A DNA stretch of 64,000 bases from Ensifer canadensis. GTDB taxonomy: Bacteria > Pseudomonadota > Alphaproteobacteria > Rhizobiales > Rhizobiaceae. Under the pieces are notes generated by a model. It was not told where the DNA came from. It did no database searches and worked only from the letters and a program-made list of their open reading frames with translations. The position numbers were made by a program, and so were the translations under genes. This document shows, piece by piece, positions 8,642 to 16,291 of the stretch (position 1 is the first letter of the stretch; every line of letters begins with the position of its first letter). The stretch spans positions 1,178,001 to 1,242,000 of the forward strand of contig NZ_CP083370.1 in NCBI RefSeq assembly GCF_017488845.2, given 5' to 3'.

Positions 8642-10705
8642 TCAGATATCGAGATTATCCGCGAACACGGCGCGTTCCTGGATGAACCGGAAGCGTGCGT
8701 CGGCCTTGGTGCCCATCAGGCTGTCGACGGCTTCGCGCGTGCCTTCGAAATCGACGTCGTCGATTTGGACCTTGAGCAGCGTGCGGAACTTCGGATCCAT
8801 TGTCGTTTCCTTGAGCTGCGCCGGCAGCATCTCGCCGAGACCTTTGAACCGGCCGACTTCGACCTTGCCGCGGCCGTTGAATTCGGTGCGCATCAGCTCT
8901 TCGCGATGGGCGTCGTCGCGGGCATAGAGCGTCTTCGAGCCCTGGCTCAGGCGGTAGAGCGGGGGTACGGCGAGATAGAGGTGGCCGCCGCGGATGAGCT
9001 CCGGCATCTCCTGGTAGAAGAAGGTGATCAGCAGCGAGGCGATGTGCGCGCCGTCGACGTCGGCGTCGGTCATGACGACGATGCGTTCGTAGCGCAGGTC
9101 CTCTTCCCGGTATTTGCTGCGAGTACCGCAGCCGAGCGCCTGGATCAGGTCGCCGATCTGCTGGTTGGCGCCCTGCTTTTCCCGACCGGCGCTGGCGACG
9201 TTGAGGATCTTGCCGCGAAGCGGCAGGATGGCCTGGTTCGCGCGGTTACGCGCCTGCTTGGCCGAGCCGCCAGCCGAATCCCCTTCGACGATGAAAAGTT
9301 CCGCACCTTCGGCTGTGTTCTGCGAGCAGTCGGCAAGCTTGCCGGGCAGGCGCAGCTTGCGCACCGCGGTCTTGCGGTTGACTTCCTTTTCCTTGCGGCG
9401 GCGGACGCGCTCGTCGGCGCGCTCGATCACCCATTCAAGCAGTTTTGCCGCCTCGGCCGGGTTGTCGGCAAGATAATGATCGAAAGGATCGCGCAGGGCG
9501 TTTTCGACGATGCGCTGTGCTTCGACGGTTGCCAGCTTGTCCTTCGTCTGGCCGACGAATTCCGGCTCGCGAATGAAGACCGAGAGCATGCCAGCGGCTG
9601 AAATCATCACGTCATCGGTGGTGATAATGGCGGCGCGCTTGTTCTGCGTCAGCTCGGCGTAATTCTTCAGACCCTTTGTGAGCGCGATGCGGAAACCTGC
9701 CTCGTGCGTCCCGCCTTCAGGCGTCGGAATGGTGTTGCAATAGGAATGGACTTGCTGGTCGCCACCATACCAGGTGACGGCCCATTCGAGCGATCCGTGG
9801 CCGTTCGACTTCTCGGACTTGCCGGCAAAGATCTCGCGGGTAACCGTGAACTCCTTTCCGAGCGTTGCGGCAAGATAGTCCTTCAGGCCGCCGGGGAAGT
9901 GGAACACCGCCCGGTCCGGTATCTCGGAGCCTTCCGGCAGCAGCGACGGATCACACGACCAGCGGATTTCGACGCCGCCGAAGAGATAGGCCTTCGAGCG
10001 TGCCATGCGGAACAGGCGCGCCGGCTCGAAGCGGGCATGCGGTCCGAAAATCTGCGGATCGGGATGAAACCGAACCCGCGTTCCGCGTCGGTTGTGGACG
10101 TCACCTAGCTCCTCCAGGCCACCCTGCGGCACGCCGCGCGAAAAGCGCTGGCGATAGAGCTTGCGATTTCTGGCAACCTCGACTTCGAGATCGTCCGACA
10201 GCGCGTTGACGACGGAGACGCCGACGCCGTGCAGACCGCCGGAAGTTTCATAGGCCTTGCCGTCGAACTTGCCGCCGGCATGCAGAACCGTCATGACGAC
10301 TTCGAGCGTCGATTTGCCCGGGAATTTGGGATGGTTTTCGACCGGAATGCCGCGGCCGTTGTCGGTTACCGACAGATAGCCGTCGGCGTCGAGATGGACT
10401 TCGATGAAGTTGGCGTGCCCCGCCACCGCTTCGTCCATCGAGTTGTCGATGACTTCGGCGAAGAGATGGTGCAACGCCTTTTCATCGGTGCCGCCGATAT
10501 ACATGCCCGGACGCCGACGGACAGGCTCCAGCCCCTCCAGCACCTCGATCGCCGAAGCATCATAGTCGCCGCTGTCGCTGCCTTTGGGAGCAGGGCGCGG
10601 TTCTTCACGCGGAGCCGGCGCCGTTCGCGCAACAGGCGCGGCGTCTGCCACGACGGGCTTCGGTTGTTCGGGTATTGCGGAGAAGAGGTCGCTGTTGTCG
10701 TCCAT
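8642..10705 (-). CDS. parE: DNA topoisomerase IV subunit B
   Basis: 687 aa; the ATPase subunit that works with ParC to decatenate daughter chromosomes. N-terminal GHKL ATPase features are RRRPGMYIGGTDE and VIDNSMDEAVAGH, then TDNGRGIPV and GGLHGVGVSVVNAL. The Toprim domain has EGDSAGGSAKQARNR, ILPLRGKILNV and the metal-binding DADVDGAHI. The C-terminal GRFKGLGEM is conserved. It is ParE rather than GyrB because it lacks the GyrB-specific insert and begins with a Pro/Ala-rich leader (about 45 aa), as in rhizobial ParE. Monocistronic on the minus strand. Confidence 0.95.
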   Translation of the reverse strand: MDDNSDLFSAIPEQPKPVVADAAPVARTAPAPREEPRPAPKGSDSGDYDASAIEVLEGLEPVRRRPGMYIGGTDEKALHHLFAEVIDNSMDEAVAGHANFIEVHLDADGYLSVTDNGRGIPVENHPKFPGKSTLEVVMTVLHAGGKFDGKAYETSGGLHGVGVSVVNALSDDLEVEVARNRKLYRQRFSRGVPQGGLEELGDVHNRRGTRVRFHPDPQIFGPHARFEPARLFRMARSKAYLFGGVEIRWSCDPSLLPEGSEIPDRAVFHFPGGLKDYLAATLGKEFTVTREIFAGKSEKSNGHGSLEWAVTWYGGDQQVHSYCNTIPTPEGGTHEAGFRIALTKGLKNYAELTQNKRAAIITTDDVMISAAGMLSVFIREPEFVGQTKDKLATVEAQRIVENALRDPFDHYLADNPAEAAKLLEWVIERADERVRRRKEKEVNRKTAVRKLRLPGKLADCSQNTAEGAELFIVEGDSAGGSAKQARNRANQAILPLRGKILNVASAGREKQGANQQIGDLIQALGCGTRSKYREEDLRYERIVVMTDADVDGAHIASLLITFFYQEMPELIRGGHLYLAVPPLYRLSQGSKTLYARDDAHREELMRTEFNGRGKVEVGRFKGLGEMLPAQLKETTMDPKFRTLLKVQIDDVDFEGTREAVDSLMGTKADARFRFIQERAVFADNLDI

Positions 10706-10951
10706 GGGGCGTCTAGATCATTCCTGTCGTGCGGAGGTGCTGAAGGCCATAGCAAGACCTCGGTCTTGTCGCCATCCCCAGTCATTCGAATCACCCGAAT
10801 TCTGCCAGACTCTTGCCGATTGTGCGAACAAAAGGAGAATGGCCGCGCCGGATGCCTGCAAAATAAAGCCTCTGCGTCGGCGTTTGTTACCAACTGTTGC
10901 TTTGCTGTCGGGCCGATGGCAAGGCTTTGCCGCGAACCAGGGAGCCCTTCG

Positions 10952-11848
10952 TTGTCCGTGTCCACAGCTGATTTTTGCTTTCGCCGGCTTGCCGCCATTT
11001 TTCTGTCCGTCGGCCTTTTTGCAAGCTCGATCGTTTGCGCCGAGGCGCAGGTGCTTAAGCCCTACAAGGACGATCTGTTTTCATACGGCAAGGTGCTGGA
11101 GGAGAGCGAGGGCGGTGACTACCGCGTCGTCGACTATCAGGAACTGCGCGATATCAATGAACGCGACGAAATTCCGGAGCGGCGCGTCAAACGCGCCTTC
11201 GTCTCGTTGGGTGTCAAAGGCGAGCAGGTCAACGAGACGCTCGATGTTGGCGGGCGCTCGCTCGACGTGACGCGCGTCGGTCGGGAGCGCGGCGCAGCAT
11301 TCACCGTGATTTTCATCCATGGACGCGGGGGAGACCGGCGCCTCGGCGCCAATGATTTCTCCTTCGGCGGCAACTTCAATCGCCTGAAGAACCTCGCTGT
11401 CGCCAATGGGGGCGTTTATTACGCGCCGAGCGTGCGGTCCTTCGATGCGGCCGGGGCCGCGGACGTTGCAGGCCTGGTCAAACTTGCCGCCGAGCGCTCC
11501 GGCGGGAGACCTGTCGTGCTGGCCTGTGCCTCCATGGGCAGTTTCATTTGCTGGGGTGTGTCTCGTGACGCGGGCGCTGTGGCAGCGCTTGGCGGCATGA
11601 TGATCATGGGCGGCGCTGCCGATCCTGATTTTACCAAGAGCGCCGCCTACAAGGCGAAATTGCCGATGTTCTTCAGCCATGGCAGCCGAGATAGTGTCTA
11701 TCCGGCAGCGAGCCAGAAGGCGCTGTACAGCGCGTTGAAAGGGCAGGGCTATCCGGCCCGCTTCGTGCTCTTTGAGACCGGATCGCATGGAACGCCGGTC
11801 CGTATGACCGATTGGCGCGACGCCTTGAACTGGATCGGCAGCCGCTGA
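10952..11848 (+). CDS. Secreted alpha/beta hydrolase fold protein
   Basis: 298 aa from a TTG start with GGAG seven bases upstream; alternatives are GTG 10958 and ATG 10916. The N-terminal FRRLAAIFLSVGLFASSIVC-AEAQ segment is a Sec signal peptide, so it acts in the periplasm. The fold shows IFIHGRGGDRR (oxyanion region), a nucleophile elbow CASMGS in which the first Gly of G-x-S-x-G is Cys, an acid in SHGSRDSVYP, and the likely catalytic His in ETGSHGTP. Substrate unknown. It precedes the lipid-linked pentose operon by 129 bp but is probably separately transcribed. Confidence 0.8.
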   Translation: MSVSTADFCFRRLAAIFLSVGLFASSIVCAEAQVLKPYKDDLFSYGKVLEESEGGDYRVVDYQELRDINERDEIPERRVKRAFVSLGVKGEQVNETLDVGGRSLDVTRVGRERGAAFTVIFIHGRGGDRRLGANDFSFGGNFNRLKNLAVANGGVYYAPSVRSFDAAGAADVAGLVKLAAERSGGRPVVLACASMGSFICWGVSRDAGAVAALGGMMIMGGAADPDFTKSAAYKAKLPMFFSHGSRDSVYPAASQKALYSALKGQGYPARFVLFETGSHGTPVRMTDWRDALNWIGSR

Positions 11849-11977
11849 CGGACATCGCTCGCGGCTCGGCATTTGTTAACCAGAACGGCAATTTCCGGGT
11901 GTAGGCGCGCTGCTTATTTCCACCTTTGAAAGTGATCGGCGCGATTATCCCCGGCAGATATTGCTGGGGTAGATTTC

Positions 11978-13420
11978 ATGAATGCGCATATCGAAACACG
12001 GCAAATTCCGTTGTGTGTCGACTTGGATGGCACCTTACTGGCTGCCGACACACTGTGGGAAGGTGCTGCGATCATCGTTTTGCGCAATCCGCTGATGCTC
12101 TTCCCGATGCTCATGTGGCTATCGCAGGGCAAGGCGCGTCTGAAACATGAGGTTGCCTTGCGCTCCGGACGAATGGCGGCGGACTGGCCGTATCGCCAGG
12201 CCGTCCTTGCTCGATTGGCCGCCGAAAAGGCCCAAGGACGCGACATCGTGCTGGTTACCGGTGCTGCACCTTCCGTCGCGCGAGAGGTCGAAGCGCATAT
12301 CGGGCTCTTTTCTTCGATCATGCATTCGTCGGAGGCACTCAATCTGACCAGCAGCCGAAAGCGTGATGCGTTGGTGGAACGGTTCGGCGAAGGTGGCTTC
12401 GACTATATGGGCAACAGCCGCGACGACATCGCGGTCTTCGAGGCGTCGCGCCGGGCAATCGTCGTGGCACCCGATGCGGCGGCTGAGAAATGGCGTCGTA
12501 GTCACGATGCCGAGAAACTCGACACCGGCAAAGTGAGCATGCTTGCGCCGCTGAAGTCGATCCGCGTCCATCAGTGGGCGAAGAACGTGCTGATCGGCGT
12601 GCCGATGATCCTCAATCATGAGGTGCTGCATCTGGATGCGCTGGTGAGTGTTGCCATCGCATTCTTTGCGTTCAGCTTCCTGGCCTCCGCCGTCTACGTC
12701 ATCAACGACCTCTCCGATCTGGCGAACGACCGGCGCCACGCGAAGAAGCGCAACCGGCCGCTTGCCAGCGGCCAGATGTCGGTGCCGACGGCATTGGTGC
12801 TGGTCGTCTGCCTGACCCTGGCCTCGGTTTCGCTGACCTTTCTCCTTCCGTGGAAGTTTGCTGGCGTGCTGGCGTTTTATGCCTGTGCTACGACGGCCTA
12901 CACCTTTGTGCTCAAGCGCAAGCTTCTCGTCGACGTGTTCACGCTTGCCGGCCTCTACACGACCCGTATCGTTGCCGGTGCGGCGGCGACCGGAACGGAA
13001 CTTTCCTTCTGGCTGGTGTCGTTCGCGATCTTCTTTTTCCTCAGCCTGGCTCTGGTGAAGCGCTACGTCGAACTGCATGAATTCGACAACAAGGACGGCG
13101 GTGCCGTTCCCGGGCGCGGCTATCTCGCGGTCGATTTCGAGATGGTCGGGCAGGCAGGCGTGGCCTCAGCCTTCACTTCCGCTCTGGTGCTTGCGCTTTA
13201 CGTGCACAGCAAGGAACTGCAGGAAATGTACACGACGCCGTGGGCATTGTGGCCGCTTTGCCCGCTGGTGCTTTATATGCTCCTTCGGATCTGGATGCTG
13301 GCGCGCCGTGGCATGCTGCACGAGGATCCGGTGGTCTTCATCATGCGCGATTGGCGCAGCCAGCTGACCATGCTGATCGGGGCGTTACTTATTCTTTTCG
13401 GAGCCGTCGGGCCGCAATGA
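11978..13420 (+). CDS. HAD phosphatase-UbiA prenyltransferase fusion (DPPR synthase-like)
   Basis: 480 aa in two parts. Residues 1-190 form a HAD phosphatase: CVDLDGTLL (nucleophile and acid Asp15/Asp17), the VTGA Thr, a Lys in SSRKRDAL, and YMGNSRDDIAVFE for the fourth motif. Residues about 195-480 are a polytopic UbiA-type transferase with RVHQWAKNVL and NDLSDLANDRRH...KRNRPLASG, the NDxxDxxxD signature of decaprenyl-phosphate phosphoribosyltransferases (mycobacterial Rv3806c, Azorhizobium NoeC). Inference: it transfers 5-phosphoribose to a polyprenyl phosphate and removes the 5-phosphate. First gene of the operon; its stop overlaps the next start (ATGA). Confidence 0.82.
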   Translation: MNAHIETRQIPLCVDLDGTLLAADTLWEGAAIIVLRNPLMLFPMLMWLSQGKARLKHEVALRSGRMAADWPYRQAVLARLAAEKAQGRDIVLVTGAAPSVAREVEAHIGLFSSIMHSSEALNLTSSRKRDALVERFGEGGFDYMGNSRDDIAVFEASRRAIVVAPDAAAEKWRRSHDAEKLDTGKVSMLAPLKSIRVHQWAKNVLIGVPMILNHEVLHLDALVSVAIAFFAFSFLASAVYVINDLSDLANDRRHAKKRNRPLASGQMSVPTALVLVVCLTLASVSLTFLLPWKFAGVLAFYACATTAYTFVLKRKLLVDVFTLAGLYTTRIVAGAAATGTELSFWLVSFAIFFFLSLALVKRYVELHEFDNKDGGAVPGRGYLAVDFEMVGQAGVASAFTSALVLALYVHSKELQEMYTTPWALWPLCPLVLYMLLRIWMLARRGMLHEDPVVFIMRDWRSQLTMLIGALLILFGAVGPQ

Positions 13421-14739
13421 ACACACAAGACTACGAAAGTTGGGGCCGGCTCGACCGTCGGCCACGACAGGGCATTTCACCCGACGACTACGAAGATCGC
13501 ATCGGCAATATCGAGCCCGATGCCTTCCTGCCGTTCGGCAACGGCCGCAGCTACGGCGACAGCTGCCATAACGATCGCGGCATGCTGATCGACAACCGTC
13601 GACACGCGCGCATAATCGCCTTCGATCCGGGCACAGGGATGATGACCTGCGAAGCCGGCGTTACCCTTGGCGACGTTTTGGCCCGCGCCATTCCGCACCG
13701 CTTCTTTCTTCCCGTGACACCAGGTACGGCTTTTGTCACCGTTGGCGGCGCGCTTGCCAACGATGTCCACGGCAAGAACCACCATGCCCGCGGTACCTTC
13801 GGCAATCATGTGACTGGCTTTACGCTCCTGCGTTCCAATGGCGAGCACCTGGCCTGCACTCCGGCGGAGAACCAGGAGCTGTTTTCCGCCACGATCGGCG
13901 GAATGGGGCTCACCGGCTTGATCCTGACCGTCAGTCTTCGCCTCACCAAGGTGCCGTCGCCGCATGTGCAGCAGCACGCGATCCGCTTCGATAATCTCGA
14001 CGAATACTTTGGTCTCGTCGATCGCGTCGACGAAGAACACGAATACTCAGTCGCCTGGATCGACCAGCTTGCAACGGGACGGCGTATGGGCCGTGGGGTT
14101 CTGCTGGCCGGCGACCATGCCGATGGCTCTTGCGAGCTTCCCGATATGCCGAAAGGCATGAAGCTCTCGGTGCCGTTTTCGCCACCGTTCAACCTGCTCA
14201 ATTCAGCGACGCTCAAGGCCTTCAACGAATACTATTTCCGCAAGCAGAAACCGGGCGAGGCCGTGTCGACGGTGCCGTGGACTTCCTATTTCTATCCGCT
14301 CGACGCCATCGGCGCGTGGAACAGGCTGTACGGCCCCAAAGGTCTGTATCAGCACCAGAGCGTCTATCCCGCCGAGAATGCGCGGGAGATCACCGCGACG
14401 CTGATGGAGACCGCGCGCCGTGCCGGACACGCATCGTTCCTGACCGTCTTGAAGCGCTTCGGGGACGTCGCCTCCCGCGGGCTCCTATCGTTTCCGCGGC
14501 CTGGTTTTACTTTGACGCTCGACTTCGCCAATCAAGGTGAACGGACGGTTAAGCTGCTGGACAGGCTGGATGCAATCGTTGTCGAAGCCGGGGGCGCGAT
14601 CAATCCTTACAAGGATGCGCGTATGAGCCCGCAAGTCTTTGAAAAATCTTTCACTTCCTGGAGGGAGCTTGAGGCTTTGCGCGATCCAGCGCTGACGTCG
14701 AACTTCTGGCGCCGCACGGCGCTGGCTTTGCCAAAGTGA
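13417..14739 (+). CDS. DprE1-like FAD-dependent oxidoreductase
   Basis: 440 aa with a VAO-type FAD-binding domain followed by an arabinono-lactone-oxidase-type C-terminus. FGNGRSYGDSCHNDRG, PGTAFVTVGGALANDVHGKNHHARGTFGNHV and GGMGLTGLIL closely match decaprenylphosphoryl-beta-D-ribose 2-epimerase subunit DprE1. The His of HGKNHH and the Lys of NPYKDAR (DprE1 Lys418) are kept; the position of the benzothiazinone-target Cys387 is Thr (GFTLTLDF). Predicted reaction: oxidation of the ribose 2-hydroxyl of the lipid-linked sugar made by the upstream enzyme. The start overlaps the upstream stop by four bases. Confidence 0.85.
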   Translation: MNTQDYESWGRLDRRPRQGISPDDYEDRIGNIEPDAFLPFGNGRSYGDSCHNDRGMLIDNRRHARIIAFDPGTGMMTCEAGVTLGDVLARAIPHRFFLPVTPGTAFVTVGGALANDVHGKNHHARGTFGNHVTGFTLLRSNGEHLACTPAENQELFSATIGGMGLTGLILTVSLRLTKVPSPHVQQHAIRFDNLDEYFGLVDRVDEEHEYSVAWIDQLATGRRMGRGVLLAGDHADGSCELPDMPKGMKLSVPFSPPFNLLNSATLKAFNEYYFRKQKPGEAVSTVPWTSYFYPLDAIGAWNRLYGPKGLYQHQSVYPAENAREITATLMETARRAGHASFLTVLKRFGDVASRGLLSFPRPGFTLTLDFANQGERTVKLLDRLDAIVVEAGGAINPYKDARMSPQVFEKSFTSWRELEALRDPALTSNFWRRTALALPK

Positions 14740-14832
14740 GAATGCCGACAATTTTATTAAATTAAACACGCGAACTTCACTGAATATGCGTCTCTCGCGT
14801 GTAGGTACTTCCCCGGGACTGGGGGTAAAACT

Positions 14833-15273
14833 ATGAAATATATTCCATTCATTCTCTTCACTGTGCTGACCAATGCGGCGGCACAGTTGATGCTGAAACA
14901 GGGCATGATGTCACTCGGGCCGATCTCGATGACGGCAGAGACGGCGATTGTTCGCCTGTTCCAGATCGTTTTCAATCCATGGGTCTTCGCGGGTCTCGCG
15001 ACCTTTGTCATCTCGATGGCATCGCATCTCTATGTGCTGTCGAAGGTAGAGCTTTCCTTCGCCTATCCGTTCCTGAGCCTGGCCTATGTGGCGGTTGCGA
15101 TCTTCGCCTACTTCGTCTTCCGCGAGGACCTCAATGCCTGGCGCATCGCCGGCATCGCGCTCATCTGCGTTGGAACGGTTCTGATCGCCCAGTCGGGCAT
15201 GTCATCCCATGGCGACGAAAAGTCGATCGATACGGCTGGTGCAAGAACAGCAGATTTCGGGAGCAAGTCATGA
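14833..15273 (+). CDS. ArnE/EamA-like small multidrug-resistance family membrane protein
   Basis: 146 aa with four predicted transmembrane helices (about residues 3-20, 48-68, 75-97, 100-120). NAAAQLMLKQGM at the end of helix 1, LYVLSKVELSFAYPFLSLAY, and ICVGTVLIAQSG at the end of helix 4 resemble ArnE/ArnF, the SMR-type subunits that flip undecaprenyl-phosphate-aminoarabinose. In this operon the likely job is moving the sugar-lipid across the inner membrane. The cytoplasmic tail ends with overlap into the next gene (ATGA). A 93-bp AT-richer gap with an 8-bp stem precedes it, the only gap in the operon. Confidence 0.72.
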   Translation: MKYIPFILFTVLTNAAAQLMLKQGMMSLGPISMTAETAIVRLFQIVFNPWVFAGLATFVISMASHLYVLSKVELSFAYPFLSLAYVAVAIFAYFVFREDLNAWRIAGIALICVGTVLIAQSGMSSHGDEKSIDTAGARTADFGSKS

Positions 15274-16280
15274 AGCATATTATCTTTGGTGGCGACGGTT
15301 TCGTCGGCCGGCATCTGGCGCAGCGCCTCGTTCAGGATGGCGAGGAGGTCGTGGTCGCCGATATCGTCAAGTCCGATCTGCCGCACTACAACCGTGCCCG
15401 CTTCGTCCATTGCGATGTGACGCAGATGAGCGATGTGCTGAAGGTCGGTATCGGCCCTGACGACATGGTCTACAACATGGCGGCCAAGATGCTGTCACCG
15501 TTGCAGATCCGTTCGAAGCGCTGGGATTTCTTCTGGCCGGTCAACTACTACGGTGCCGAGAACATCATGAAGGCCATGGGCGCAGCCAATGCGTCGCGTC
15601 TCGTTCAGTTCACCACGGACATGATCTACGGCCACACGGTGCAGTCGCCGCAGACCGAGGACCATCCGGCAAAGCCGCTCGGCGAATACGGAAAATCGAA
15701 GTGGGCAACGGAGCAACTTGCCGCTCAATGGCGCAAGCAGGGCATGAACATCTCGATCTTCCGCCCACGCCTGATCATCGGACCCGGCCGCCTCGGTATC
15801 CTCGAAAAACTGTTCAAGCTGATCGACATGAACCTGCCGGTGCCGATGATCGGTTCGGGCAGGGTACCGTACCAGTTCATCTCGGTGTTCGACTGCGCCG
15901 AAGCGGCGCGGCTCGCCTGGAAGGGTGGCGTGCCCAACGAGGCCTACAACCTCGGCTCGGATAGTCCTCCTTCGGTGCGTGAGCTTCTCGGCAACCTGAT
16001 CAAGCACGCCGATTCAAAGTCCTTCCTGCTGCCGACGCCTGGCTTCGCAGTGAAGCAGACACTGGCGCTGTTCGATCTGATCAACAAGCCGATCATGGAT
16101 CCGGAGCAGTACCTGATTGCCGACGAACTTTGCGTCCGTGAAACGGGCAAGCTGAAGCATCAGCTCGGCTGGCGGCCGGAGTTCAACGATGGCGACATGC
16201 TGATTGCCGCCTATGACGAGTATCGGGCCAAGAAATCCGGCGCTGCCATGCAAAACGCCGCAGCCGTACCGGCCGAGTGA
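15270..16280 (+). CDS. NAD-dependent epimerase/dehydratase (extended SDR)
   Basis: 336 aa. The Rossmann nucleotide motif is at the very start (IIFGGDGFVGRHLAQRL), Asp30-type acid in VVVADIVKSD suggests NAD preference, and TTDMIYG followed by EYGKSKWATEQ provides the Ser/Thr-Tyr-Lys triad (YxxxK). PRLIIGPGRLG and YNLGSDSPPSVREL fit sugar-nucleotide or sugar-lipid epimerases. Given the DprE1-like oxidase upstream, it may serve as the keto-reductase that DprE2 provides in mycobacteria, though DprE2 is a classical rather than extended SDR. Four-base overlap with the gene before. Confidence 0.82.
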   Translation: MKHIIFGGDGFVGRHLAQRLVQDGEEVVVADIVKSDLPHYNRARFVHCDVTQMSDVLKVGIGPDDMVYNMAAKMLSPLQIRSKRWDFFWPVNYYGAENIMKAMGAANASRLVQFTTDMIYGHTVQSPQTEDHPAKPLGEYGKSKWATEQLAAQWRKQGMNISIFRPRLIIGPGRLGILEKLFKLIDMNLPVPMIGSGRVPYQFISVFDCAEAARLAWKGGVPNEAYNLGSDSPPSVRELLGNLIKHADSKSFLLPTPGFAVKQTLALFDLINKPIMDPEQYLIADELCVRETGKLKHQLGWRPEFNDGDMLIAAYDEYRAKKSGAAMQNAAAVPAE

Positions 16281-16291
16281 GGGGAATGACA

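Noticed and set aside
10229..10951. Upstream extension of the alpha/beta hydrolase frame into the parE gene
   Set aside because: It overlaps parE coding sequence and the intergenic region; the signal peptide begins only at about 10952.
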